From Phaeovibrio sulfidiphilus (GTDB lineage: Bacteria; Pseudomonadota; Alphaproteobacteria; Rhodospirillales; Rhodospirillaceae): a DNA stretch of 64,000 nucleotides. The stretch covers positions 186,001 to 250,000 of the forward strand of contig NZ_JACZHT010000002.1 of the NCBI RefSeq assembly GCF_014861485.1, in the 5' to 3' direction. Position numbers and translations under genes: made by a program. A model generated the notes under the pieces. The model did not search any database, was not told the DNA's origin, and saw only the letters and a list, made by a program, of their open reading frames with translations. Shown piece by piece: positions 56,294-64,000 of the stretch (positions are counted from its first letter, which is position 1; every line of letters begins with the position of its first letter).

Positions 56294-57124
56294 ATGGCCA
56301 GGAACCCGAACCCCCCGAAGTCGCCCAAATCTGCCGCCGAGTCCGCGGACGAGGAGATCATTGATCCGGCGGAGGCCGCACTGATTCGCGAGGTCGACGA
56401 GGAGCTGCGCCGGGAGCGCATGCTCGCCTTCTGGAAGCGCTACGGGGGCTGGATTTCGGGCCTCGCCCTGTGTCTTGCCCTGGTGGCGGCGGGCTTCAAG
56501 GGCTACCAGTACATTGAGCACAAGCGCACCCTTGCGGCCGTGCGGGCCTACGAGGAGGCGCTGGTCAAGCTCGAGCTGGGCGACACAAGCGGTGCGCTCG
56601 GTGAGTTTTCCGAGATCACCCGCGAGTATCCTGGCGCCGTGGCGGCTCTGGCCGGTCTGTCGGAGGCCGCCATTGCCCTGGACCAGGGCCGGGTGTCGGA
56701 CGCGGTCGACCTCTATCGCCGCATCGCGGCCGACAAGGCGGCTGCGCCCCCGTTCCGGGATCTGGCGCGCATTCTGGCCGTCTCCAACGGCCTCGACACC
56801 CTGAGCCGCGCCGAGGTGGAGGAGATTCTGGCTCCCCTGCGCTCGCCGCGCCACAACTTCCAGCCGCTCGCCGACGAGCTGGCCGCCTATGCCGCCCTGA
56901 AGGACGGGGACCGGGCCGCGGCCGAGGCCCTGTTCACCGCCGTTCTGGGGAACTCCCAGACCGGCGAGCAGGGGCGCGAGCGGGTGCGCGGCGTCATGAT
57001 GTCCCTGGGGCTGGGTCTGGCCAGGCCCGGCGCGCAGGACGGGCCGTCTGCGGCTCCGGCGGGGAACGGATCGCCTTCGGACACTTCGGGTGGGGAGAAC
57101 AGCGATGCTGATGACGGGAACTAG
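56294..57124 (+). CDS. YfgM-like TPR membrane protein
   Basis: The 276-residue protein has a cytoplasmic acidic N-terminus, one membrane segment (about 53-70) and a periplasmic helical repeat region like the YfgM/TPR_21 family, which sits at the SecYEG translocon with chaperones. Repeats run through YEEALVKLELGDTSGALGEF and LSEAAIALDQGRVSDAVDLYRRIA. The C-terminal about 30 residues are low-complexity. The ATG at 56294 was chosen because earlier in-frame codons belong to the region upstream of rnpB. bamB overlaps its end by 20 bases and der follows, matching the E. coli yfgM-bamB-der order. Confidence 0.87.
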   Translation: MARNPNPPKSPKSAAESADEEIIDPAEAALIREVDEELRRERMLAFWKRYGGWISGLALCLALVAAGFKGYQYIEHKRTLAAVRAYEEALVKLELGDTSGALGEFSEITREYPGAVAALAGLSEAAIALDQGRVSDAVDLYRRIAADKAAAPPFRDLARILAVSNGLDTLSRAEVEEILAPLRSPRHNFQPLADELAAYAALKDGDRAAAEALFTAVLGNSQTGEQGRERVRGVMMSLGLGLARPGAQDGPSAAPAGNGSPSDTSGGENSDADDGN

Positions 57125-58478
57125 GTCGCTTCTTGACAGTTTTCGCGCCCGGGTCTTCCGCCTGGGCGGCGGTGCGGCCCTGGCCCTTCTGGTGGCGGGC
57201 TGCGGTGGCGACTCCTGGTTCGGGGAGTCCAGCTTCGAGCCCCACCCGGGCGAGCGGCAGGGCGTGCTGATTCAGGAGCGGGGGCTGGCAACGGCTCCCC
57301 ACTCCAACCGGCCCGTAGTGCTCCCCGATCCTGAGCCCAACGAGGACTGGCCCCAGAGCGGCGGCTACTCCCACCACGCCATGCAGCACATGGTGGCGGA
57401 CGGTCCCCTGACCGAGCTGTGGACCACCCGGATCGGCTCCGGCTCCACCAAGCGTGGGAAGCTTCTGAACTCCCCCATTGTGGCCGAGGGCCTGGTCTTC
57501 ACCATTGACCGCCGCGCCAGCGTGCGGGCCTTCGACGCCCGGACGGGGCGCAAGGTCTGGGACGTGTCCCTGCCCGAGCGGGGCACCGAGGAGCGGGACG
57601 GCGATTTCCTCGGGGGCGGCATCGCCTACGAGGACGGACGGATTTTCGCCACCACCGGCTTTGCGAAGGTTGTGGCCCTGGATGCGGCCTCGGGCACGGA
57701 GCTCTGGCGGGCGTCCATGGACGCGCCCGTACGTGCGGCTCCCACGGTCAACTCGGGCCGGGTGGTTGTGGTGACCCTGGGGAACCAGACCGTGGCCCTG
57801 GCGGCGGCGGACGGCTCCAAGCTGTGGGTCCACTCGGGCGTTGCGGAGAGCACCTCCCTGATGGGCACGCCCGCTCCGGCGATCGATCAGGGCATTGTGG
57901 TGGTGGCCTATTCCTCCGGCGAGGTCTTTGCCCTGCGCCTGGAAAGCGGCACCGAGATCTGGGCGGACTCGGTCACGGCGGTGCGGCGCACGGATGCGGC
58001 CGGGCTGCTCTATGATATTCGCGCCAATCCGATCATCGACGGCAACCGGGTCTACTTCATCGGCAACAGTGGCCTGATGGTGGGCATGGACCTGCGCTCC
58101 GGCGGGCGGGCCTGGCAGCTTCGGGTTGCGGGCACCCAGTCTCCGTGGATTGCGGGCGACGTGCTGTACCTGGTGTCCGAGGATGCGGAGCTTGCGGCCG
58201 TCAGCGCCTCGAGCGGTGAGGTCCTGTGGTCCTTCTCGCTGCCGCGGTGGAACAAGGCCTCCAAGCAGAAGGGCGCCCTGTTCTGGATCGGCCCCATTCT
58301 GGTGTCGGATCGCCTGATCGTCGGCTGCTCGGACGGCTACGTCTACAGCTTCTCGCCCTATACCGGAAAGCTGCTCGGACAGATCGAGCTCTCCAGCGCC
58401 ATGGTCACTACCCCTGTTGTCGCTGACGGGATCCTTTACTTCCTGACCGAAAAGGGGCGGCTGGTCGCCTTCCATTAG
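57105..58478 (+). CDS. bamB: Outer membrane assembly lipoprotein BamB
   Basis: BamB is the beta-propeller lipoprotein of the BAM complex that folds outer-membrane proteins. The 457-residue product has a signal peptide with lipobox LVAGC and an eight-bladed PQQ-like propeller with many repeated blade ends ([41 protein letters not shown]). GGGGAG (57092-57096) is 8 bases before the ATG at 57105. It overlaps the TPR gene by 20 bases and precedes der, a conserved order. Confidence 0.95.
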   Translation: MLMTGTRSLLDSFRARVFRLGGGAALALLVAGCGGDSWFGESSFEPHPGERQGVLIQERGLATAPHSNRPVVLPDPEPNEDWPQSGGYSHHAMQHMVADGPLTELWTTRIGSGSTKRGKLLNSPIVAEGLVFTIDRRASVRAFDARTGRKVWDVSLPERGTEERDGDFLGGGIAYEDGRIFATTGFAKVVALDAASGTELWRASMDAPVRAAPTVNSGRVVVVTLGNQTVALAAADGSKLWVHSGVAESTSLMGTPAPAIDQGIVVVAYSSGEVFALRLESGTEIWADSVTAVRRTDAAGLLYDIRANPIIDGNRVYFIGNSGLMVGMDLRSGGRAWQLRVAGTQSPWIAGDVLYLVSEDAELAAVSASSGEVLWSFSLPRWNKASKQKGALFWIGPILVSDRLIVGCSDGYVYSFSPYTGKLLGQIELSSAMVTTPVVADGILYFLTEKGRLVAFH

Positions 58479-58485
58479 GGCCCGT

Positions 58486-58503
58486 CCGGGCGGCTCCGCC
58501 CGG
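58486..58503 (+). terminator. Hairpin after bamB
   Basis: CCGGGCG-GCTC-CGCCCGG is a perfect 7-base-pair stem 7 bases after the stop, without a T-run. Confidence 0.4.
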
Positions 58504-58824
58504 TTCCGCGGTCCGCCGTCCACCCCGTTGTGTGCCGCTGCACCCCTGGCCCTTTGGGGCCTGCGCCGCGGTTCCTCCGCTTCCGGTTTCGGACAGGGCA
58601 GGGGACGGCGGGACGGCAGGCGGGGCCTGCGGGTGCGAAAGACCGCCGGCCCGGCCCACCGGACGGCGTTCCCGCCATGGAGGCGGACCGGGGTTCCAGG
58701 GAGCGTCCCACACCGACTGAGTTCTCCGAGGAGGGGGCGCACCGGACATCCCGGGTGCGCCGTCCCTGTTCGGACCCGCCGATGGACAGAGGGTCCGTCG
58801 CGGTCTCGTTTCAAGGAAATACAG
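58504..58824. other. Intergenic region between bamB and der
   Basis: This 321-base GC-rich stretch has no credible gene or clear promoter. AAGGA at 58814-58818 is the der ribosome site. Confidence 0.5.
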
Positions 58825-60333
58825 ATGTTTACCCTTGCCATCATCGGGCGCCCCAACGTCGGGAAGTCCACGCTGTTCAACCGTCTTGCGGGACGGCGCC
58901 TGGCCATTGTCCACGACATGCCCGGCGTCACCCGGGACCGCCGGGAGGCCCGGGGCTCCCTGGGGGACATGACCTTCCGCATCGTGGACACCGCCGGTCT
59001 GGAAGAGGCCGGGCCCGAGGTTCTGGAAGGCCGCATGCGCCAGCAGACGGACCGCGCGCTCCAGGAGGCGGACGCCGCCCTGATGCTGATTGACTCCCGG
59101 GCCGGTGTGACCCCCCTGGACGCCCACTTTGCCGACGCCCTGCGCCGGTCTCCGGTGCCGGTGATCCTGGTGGCCAACAAGTGCGAGGGCGGTGCGGGCC
59201 AGGCCGGCCTGTACGAGGCCTACAAGCTGGGCCTGGGGGATCCGGTCCCCCTCTCCGCCGAGCATGGCGAGGGGATGGCCCTGCTGTTCGAGGCCCTGAT
59301 GCCGGTCTACGATGCCTGGGTGGAGGCCCACGGTCCCGAGGAGGATCCCGACGAGGCCGCCGCCCGCCAGCGCGACGGTCTGGACCTCGAGGCCATCGAT
59401 GCCCTGGAGCCCGAGGACTGGCCCGACGACCCCTCGGCCCTGGCGGCCGACGCCGATGCCGACGATGCGGACGCCGAGGATGACTACGCGGTGGAGGCCA
59501 TCGACCCCAGGGGCGAGCGCCCGATCCAGGTCGCCATTGTGGGACGTCCCAACACGGGCAAGTCCACGCTGGTGAACCGCCTTCTGGGGGAGGAGCGTCT
59601 TGTCACCGGTCCCGAGGCCGGTGTGACCCGCGACGCCATCGAGGTGGACTGGGAATGGGGCGGACGCCGCTTCCGGCTGGTGGACACCGCCGGGCTCCGG
59701 CGCAAGGCCCGCATCGAGGACTCCCTCGAGAAGCTCATGGTGGCCGACACCCTGAACGCGCTGCGCCTGGCCGAGGTCTGCATTCTGGTGCTTGATGCCA
59801 ACATGCCCATGGACCGCCAGGATCTGACCATCGCCCGGCGGGTGATCGACGAGGGCCGCGCTCTGGTGATCGCCGTCAACAAGTGGGACGTGGCCGAGGA
59901 CCGCAAGGCGTCGCGCCAGCGGGTGGCGGACCGCCTGGAAAGCTCCCTGTCCCAGGTGCGGGGGGTGCCGGTGGTGACCATGTCCGCCCTTCAGGGCCGG
60001 GGTATGGACGAGCTGATGAAGACCATCCTCGTGGTTCACGAGCGCTGGAACCGGCGTGTGTCCACGGGGCGCCTGAACCGCTGGCTGGCCCGCCATATCG
60101 AGGGGCATCCGCTGCCCCTGGGCAAGCACGGGCGGCGCCTGCGCATCCGCTACGCCACCCAGGCCAAGATCCGTCCGCCCACTTTTGCCCTGTTCATGAC
60201 CCGCCCGGACGACCTGCCCGAATCCTACCGCCGCTACCTTGTGAACGGCCTGCGGGAGGATTTCGACATGGACGGCGTGCCCGTCCGCCTGCTGTTCCGG
60301 GCCACGCGCAATCCGTTCGCCGACAAGCGCTAG
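58825..60333 (+). CDS. der: Ribosome-assembly GTPase Der (EngA)
   Basis: Der is a tandem GTPase needed for 50S assembly. The 502-residue product has G1 loops GRPNVGKST (8-16) and GRPNTGKST (240-248), both with following DTAGLEEAG and [15 protein letters not shown] and NKWDVA, and the C-terminal KH-like domain ending [12 protein letters not shown]. The linker between GTPase domains (about 180-235) is unusually long and Asp/Ala-rich ([17 protein letters not shown]). AAGGA precedes the ATG at 58825; longer in-frame starts are not supported. Confidence 0.97.
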   Translation: MFTLAIIGRPNVGKSTLFNRLAGRRLAIVHDMPGVTRDRREARGSLGDMTFRIVDTAGLEEAGPEVLEGRMRQQTDRALQEADAALMLIDSRAGVTPLDAHFADALRRSPVPVILVANKCEGGAGQAGLYEAYKLGLGDPVPLSAEHGEGMALLFEALMPVYDAWVEAHGPEEDPDEAAARQRDGLDLEAIDALEPEDWPDDPSALAADADADDADAEDDYAVEAIDPRGERPIQVAIVGRPNTGKSTLVNRLLGEERLVTGPEAGVTRDAIEVDWEWGGRRFRLVDTAGLRRKARIEDSLEKLMVADTLNALRLAEVCILVLDANMPMDRQDLTIARRVIDEGRALVIAVNKWDVAEDRKASRQRVADRLESSLSQVRGVPVVTMSALQGRGMDELMKTILVVHERWNRRVSTGRLNRWLARHIEGHPLPLGKHGRRLRIRYATQAKIRPPTFALFMTRPDDLPESYRRYLVNGLREDFDMDGVPVRLLFRATRNPFADKR

Positions 60334-60447
60334 GGCCTGTCGGTCTTTTCCGGAAGGGTTCGGCGGTCCGCTGGGGTGCCGGGCCCAATCCCATGGGCTC
60401 GGGCCGCTGTCGGGTCGGGAGCCCGTTCTCACAGCAGGAGGCATGGC

Positions 60448-60777
60448 ATGGTGAAGGTTGGAATAATCCGCTGCCAGCAGACCGAGGACACCTGTCCCGG
60501 GACCAGTTGTTTTGTGGCCAGAGACCACGGGGCGGCCCACTTCCAGCCGCTCGGGGAGACCTCGGTCGTGGGGTTTGTGTCCTGCGGCGGGTGCTCCGGC
60601 CGGCGTGCCGTCCAGCGGGCCCAGCTTCTGGCCCGCAAGGGGGCCGAGGTCATCATGCTGTCCACCTGCATGGTGAGGGGATCCTATGGCGGGACCATGA
60701 CCTGTCCCTATATTGGTCCCATGCGCGAGGCCATCGAGCGGGTCACCGGCCTTCCCATCGTCAACGGAACCCACTGA
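60448..60777 (+). CDS. CGGC-domain protein
   Basis: This 109-residue cysteine-rich protein carries GFVSCGGCSGR (CGGC at 46-49) and further cysteines at 9, 16, 21, 74 and 86. It belongs to the CGGC domain family, whose biochemical role is not established; metal binding or redox chemistry is inferred from the cysteines. AGGAGG (60436-60441) is 6 bases before the ATG at 60448, which removes 24 upstream residues. It lies between der and hldE, without evidence for a shared transcript. Confidence 0.85.
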   Translation: MVKVGIIRCQQTEDTCPGTSCFVARDHGAAHFQPLGETSVVGFVSCGGCSGRRAVQRAQLLARKGAEVIMLSTCMVRGSYGGTMTCPYIGPMREAIERVTGLPIVNGTH

Positions 60778-60886
60778 GCCCGGCGCTCCCGATCCGCGGA
60801 CCGCTGACCCCGGTGGCCCCAGGGCTCCGGTCCCTGAGGCCGCGATCTCCGGTGCCAGGGTTTCCGCTCCGCCAGCCTCCCGTCTC

Positions 60887-60940
60887 TTGCCCCCAACCCC
60901 AGCGTTTTGCCCCCAACCCCAGCGTTTTGCCCCCAGCCTT
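60887..60940. repeat. 20-bp tandem repeat upstream of hldE
   Basis: TTGCCCCCAACCCCAGCGTT occurs twice exactly (60887-60906, 60907-60926) with a truncated third copy. It ends about 50 bases before the hldE start. Confidence 0.85.
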
Positions 60941-60991
60941 TTGCCACCTGTCCTGCACACTGCCCGACGTTCTGAACCAGGAGCCGTCCCG

Positions 60992-62479
60992 ATGACCACC
61001 AAAGCCCTGACTGCCATCGTTTCCCGCTTTCCCGAGGCCCGGGTCTTGTGTGTGGGGGATGTGATGCTGGACCGGTTTGTCCACGGAACGGTGGACCGCA
61101 TTTCCCCCGAGGCGCCCATTCCGGTTCTGAAGGTGGGGGAGACCCGGACCATGCTGGGCGGAGCGGGCAACGTGGTGCGCAACCTTGTGGCTCTGGGCGC
61201 CAGCGTGGTCTTCCTGAGCGTGATGGGGGACGACGCCGCGGGGGCCGAGATCCAGAGCCTTCTCACCCGGGAAAAGAACGTGGAGCCCCTGATTGGTGTG
61301 GACCGGGCCCGGCGCACACCGCTCAAGGTCCGCTATGTGGCGAACGGCCAGCAGCTCCTGCGAACGGACGAGGAAACGGTGGCCCCCCTGTCCGCCGAGC
61401 GGGCCCGCATCCTGCTTGAGACCGCGGTTGCGCGTCTGCCGTCGGTGGATGTCCTGGTGCTGTCGGACTACGGCAAGGGGATCCTGGCCGACGGCGTGTC
61501 CACGCGGCTGATCGATCTGGCCCGCGACGCCGGGGTGCCGGTCATCGTGGATCCCAAGGGGCGGGACTACGGAATTTACGCCCATGCGGATCTGATCACT
61601 CCCAACCGTCAGGAACTGGCCGAGGCCACGGGCCTGGCCGTCAGCACGGATGCCGCCATCGTCGGCGCCTGCCGGACCCTGATGGACAGCTTTGGCTTCG
61701 GGGCCGTTCTGGCCACCCGCTCCCACGAGGGTATGACCCTGGCCCGGGATACGGGCGGAGTGGTGCACCTGCCCGCCGACGCCCGCGAGGTGTTCGATGT
61801 CTCCGGCGCCGGGGACACGGTTCTTGCGACCCTTGCCGCGGCCCTGGCGGTCAAGGCGCCGCTCGAGGATGCCTGCCGCCTGGCCAACCGGGCGGCCGGA
61901 ATTGCCGTGGGCCGGGTGGGAACCGCCACCGTCGAGGCAGACACCCTTGTGGGCTCCCTGCGTCACGAGGAGTGGTCCGAGACCGAGTCCCGCGTGGCAA
62001 CCCCCGAGGAGGCTCTGGAGCGGGTCAGCCGCTGGCGCCGCCGGGGCAAGCGGATCGGCTTCACCAACGGGTGCTTCGATCTTCTCCATCCGGGGCATGT
62101 GTCCTTGCTGAAGCAGGCCAAGGCCCAGTGCGACCGGCTTGTGGTGGGTCTGAATGCGGACGTCTCGGTGAAGCGCCTCAAGGGCGAGCAGCGCCCGGTC
62201 CAGTCCGAGACGGCCCGGGCCACGGTCCTCGCGTCCCTGTCGTTTGTGGATCTGGTGGTCCTGTTCTCGGAGGACACGCCGCTGGAGCTCATCGGCCTGC
62301 TCACCCCTGATGTGCTCATCAAGGGCGCCGACTACTCGGAGGACCAGGTGGTCGGGGGCGACCTTGTCAAGGCGGCCGGGGGGCGGGTTTTCCTCGCCAG
62401 CCTCGAGGAGGGGCACTCCACCACCGCGACGCTGCGCCGCTACCACAGCCGGGCCGAAAGCGCCATTATGGGCGACTGA
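60992..62479 (+). CDS. hldE: Bifunctional heptose-7-P kinase / heptose-1-P adenylyltransferase
   Basis: HldE makes ADP-D-glycero-beta-D-manno-heptose for the LPS inner core. The 495-residue product has a ribokinase-like kinase domain (about 1-320, with VGDVMLDRFV, GGAGNVVRNL, DVSGAGDTV near 268) and a nucleotidyltransferase domain from about 345 with FTNGCFDLLHPGHV and GLNADVSVK. AGGAG lies about 8 bases before the ATG at 60992. The CGGC gene is upstream; no other LPS core gene is adjacent. Confidence 0.96.
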   Translation: MTTKALTAIVSRFPEARVLCVGDVMLDRFVHGTVDRISPEAPIPVLKVGETRTMLGGAGNVVRNLVALGASVVFLSVMGDDAAGAEIQSLLTREKNVEPLIGVDRARRTPLKVRYVANGQQLLRTDEETVAPLSAERARILLETAVARLPSVDVLVLSDYGKGILADGVSTRLIDLARDAGVPVIVDPKGRDYGIYAHADLITPNRQELAEATGLAVSTDAAIVGACRTLMDSFGFGAVLATRSHEGMTLARDTGGVVHLPADAREVFDVSGAGDTVLATLAAALAVKAPLEDACRLANRAAGIAVGRVGTATVEADTLVGSLRHEEWSETESRVATPEEALERVSRWRRRGKRIGFTNGCFDLLHPGHVSLLKQAKAQCDRLVVGLNADVSVKRLKGEQRPVQSETARATVLASLSFVDLVVLFSEDTPLELIGLLTPDVLIKGADYSEDQVVGGDLVKAAGGRVFLASLEEGHSTTATLRRYHSRAESAIMGD

Positions 62480-62797
62480 TCCGGGCGCCCGCGTTCCGGA
62501 TGACAGCACGCGCCCGGTCGGCTTCCGGGGGCGGGACCGGCCTGCGCCCGGCCGGTGGCGGGTCTTCCCGCAAGCACCGTCCTTCCGGTGGGTGTCCCGG
62601 GTGCGCCCGTATCTGAGTGACGCGTCCGCAGGGGCTGCCCGGGAGATGCGCCCCTGCCGATGCCGGGGGGGCGGTCCAGGGCGACCGCGTTCCTTCCGCT
62701 GTGCGGCGGCCCGTCGCCCCCTGTTCCGGGCCTTCCGTCCGGGTGGGGAAGGGATGGCAGGGTGGGGGAGGGATGGCCGGCCGGGGGCGCTTTTGCA
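62480..62797. other. Intergenic region after hldE
   Basis: This roughly 320-base GC-rich stretch has no credible gene. GGGATGG repeats occur near 62751-62776. It leads into the promoter of the small exported protein. Confidence 0.5.
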
Positions 62798-62826
62798 TTT
62801 CCATGCGGCGAATGGATATCTATAAT
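62798..62826 (+). promoter_or_regulatory. Sigma-70-type promoter of the small exported protein
   Basis: TTTCCA (62798-62803) and a consensus TATAAT (62821-62826) are 17 bases apart in an otherwise GC-rich region. The -10 lies about 37 bases before the GTG start. Confidence 0.65.
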
Positions 62827-62863
62827 CACTCCGAGGATGCAACAGCCGTCGGGGGATGTTCTC

Positions 62864-63271
62864 GTGAGCCGAGCCAGAGGAAAAACCGTGCTTCCCGCTG
62901 TGGCGCTTGCCGCGCTGCTGCTCTGTCCTGCCCCTGCGCTCGCCCAGGAGCCGGACTGGAGCGACGACCCGCCCCCCTGGCTTCTGGGATCCTGGGCCGT
63001 GAACGGCGAGTGCGAGTCCAAGGTGTCCGAGACCATCCACTTTGCCCGGGGCGGCTACCGCTGGCGCAAGCGTGACGGAAGCTGGGGCTTTGCCCGGGGC
63101 AAGTACAGCTACTACGCTCCGGACAGCGTGCGGGTGTCGTTCAAGGTGACCCGGGCTTCGGGGGATCCGTCCCAGGACCGCTATGACACCGTCATCACCA
63201 ACGAGGGCAGCCGGATCCGCAAGGCGAACCTGGCGGCGGGCTCGTCCCGGTATTACGACCGCTGTGACTGA
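62864..63271 (+). CDS. Small exported protein of unknown function, 135 aa
   Basis: A signal peptide ([19 protein letters not shown], cut near Ala-Gln at about 27-28) is followed by a roughly 105-residue soluble domain with two cysteines (Cys50 in GECES and Cys134 near the end). The strand-rich sequence [23 protein letters not shown] resembles small periplasmic lipocalin-like or DUF proteins, but the family is not recognised. Two starts compete: ATG 62837 and GTG 62864; GGGGG at 62851-62855 favours the GTG. It has its own good promoter. Confidence 0.8.
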   Translation: MSRARGKTVLPAVALAALLLCPAPALAQEPDWSDDPPPWLLGSWAVNGECESKVSETIHFARGGYRWRKRDGSWGFARGKYSYYAPDSVRVSFKVTRASGDPSQDRYDTVITNEGSRIRKANLAAGSSRYYDRCD

Positions 63272-63632
63272 GGTCGTCGCCTCGACTGAGTCTGGCCGGG
63301 TTTCCTCTGCCGTTCTGCTGTTGTTTCTGTCGCCCCGACTGAGGCCCGCGCCCCGGCGTGTGCCTGCCCCCCTCCAACCCCCGGGCCCCGGGCAAAGACG
63401 GCGCCGGGGAACCGGACCGCAGAACCGGGCGTCCACCGGGTCGCGCCCGGGATCGGGTAAGGTCGGCCAGGACCGTGCGCCTGCCGGTGCTCCCGCCGGT
63501 GCGCCTTTCCATGATCCGGCTGCCAGGCTAAGGTGGCCCTCCGACAGGCCTTCCCGGCCACTCCGCCGGGCGGTGTCCGGCTCCCTGCTTGCTTGCCTCC
63601 CTCCCTTCCTTGCTCGAACCCCGGGTGTTCTC
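63272..63632. other. Intergenic region before hpnA
   Basis: No gene is seen in this GC-rich stretch. A low-complexity TGCTTGC/CTCCCTTCC run lies near 63586-63612. Confidence 0.5.
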
Positions 63633-64000
63633 ATGACCGTTCTTGTTACCGGCGCCTCCGGATTTGTGGGCGCAGCCGTTGTCCGCTCCCTTCTGGCCCG
63701 CGGGGAGTCCGTGCGGGCTCTTGTGCGCTCCTCCTCGCCCAGGACCAACCTGGACGGCCTCGACGTGGAGACGGTCCAGGGCGACCTGACGGACGCGGCC
63801 TCCTTGCGCGCGGCCACCCGGGGGATTTCGGCGCTCTACCACGTGGCGGCGGATTACCGGCTGTGGTGCCTCCACCCCGAGGAGATGATGCGCGCCAACG
63901 TGGACGGCTCCGTGAACATTATCCGCGCTGCGCTGGATGGCGGGGCCTCGCGGGTGGTGTACACCAGCTCGGTTGCGGTGCTGAAGCCCGGGACCGACGG
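63633..64000 (+). CDS. hpnA: Hopanoid-associated NAD-dependent sugar epimerase (HpnA), 5' part
   Basis: The first about 122 residues are present; the gene runs past the window. The NAD-binding motif GASGFVG is at 7-13, and [22 protein letters not shown] and VYTSSVAVL are typical of HpnA, an extended SDR found with hopanoid genes. The start ATG at 63633 opens directly into the fold. The full substrate is not known; a role in hopanoid-linked sugar or side-chain formation is inferred from family. Other hopanoid genes may follow outside the window. Confidence 0.85.
   Translation, partial: MTVLVTGASGFVGAAVVRSLLARGESVRALVRSSSPRTNLDGLDVETVQGDLTDAASLRAATRGISALYHVAADYRLWCLHPEEMMRANVDGSVNIIRAALDGGASRVVYTSSVAVLKPGTD

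Noticed and set aside
55595-56384. Several plus-strand open frames crossing 55.6-56.3 kb
   Set aside because: They read through the RNase P RNA gene, which explains the sequence fully.
58408-63817. Two open frames of about 1000 codons antisense to der, hldE and neighbours
   Set aside because: Both are shadows of well-supported plus-strand genes.

Overview
This window is a stretch of chromosome from a very GC-rich alphaproteobacterium, most likely a member of the Rhodospirillaceae or a close relative. The evidence is the gene content: a MipZ division ATPase, a Ros/MucR regulator, an ornithine-lipid gene pair, a thiS-thiG fusion, a RibB with a degenerate RibA domain, a Suv3-type helicase, and the first part of a hopanoid-type hpnA gene. 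The genus is not decidable from the sequence alone. There is no rRNA operon, CRISPR array, phage or insertion sequence. Two tRNA genes and RNase P RNA are present. Nearly all genes are housekeeping or core metabolism, and several pairs are translationally coupled (GTGA or ATGA overlaps).

Layout, left to right. 1-4.3 kb (minus strand): the 5' portion of GTP-dependent PEP carboxykinase, an SH3-repeat protein, and thiamine genes (thiSG fusion, thiE). 4.4-6.7 kb (plus): yggS, argB and a HAD nucleotidase. 7.0-13.1 kb (minus): dadA, mipZ, galU, ugd and pgm, which pairs a division-site regulator with UDP-glucose/UDP-glucuronate synthesis. 13.2-20 kb (plus): nnr, an MFS exporter, a short HPF-like protein and a large Suv3-like RNA helicase, closed by a strong terminator. 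20-24 kb: a 1 kb non-coding stretch rich in inverted repeats, then mucR, fur, olsB and olsA. 24.3-30.2 kb: a DUF1192 protein, a quinone oxidoreductase, pyruvate carboxylase and a cold-shock protein. 30.4-32.4 kb: tRNA-Glu and tRNA-Ser flank a lower-GC gene for a PH-domain membrane protein. 32.6-35.4 kb (minus): a coupled bioF-bioH-like-bioC biotin operon. 35.7-44 kb (plus): dnaE and an SbcD/SbcC-like (YhaO/YhaN-type) pair.

44.3-47.8 kb is the most unusual part. An intact alpha/beta hydrolase (minus) and an intact cysE (plus) flank about 1.4 kb that holds decayed copies of both genes in the same divergent arrangement. This looks like a tandem duplication whose inner copies are dying. It is followed by an IscR-type regulator and a PsiE-family membrane protein. 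48.8-55.5 kb (plus): nrdR-ribD-ribE-ribB(A)-ribH-nusB-thiL, a riboflavin cluster with transcription and thiamine genes, ending with a small FliL-like membrane protein. 55.8-56.2 kb (minus): RNase P RNA. 56.3-60.3 kb: a YfgM-like TPR protein, bamB and der, the same order as in E. coli. 60.4-64 kb: a CGGC-domain protein, hldE, a small exported protein with a good sigma-70-type promoter, and the start of hpnA.

No clear undescribed defence or mobile system was found. The items most worth following up are the decayed hydrolase/cysE duplication, the regulatory region before mucR, the mipZ-galU coupling, and the tRNA-flanked PH-domain gene.
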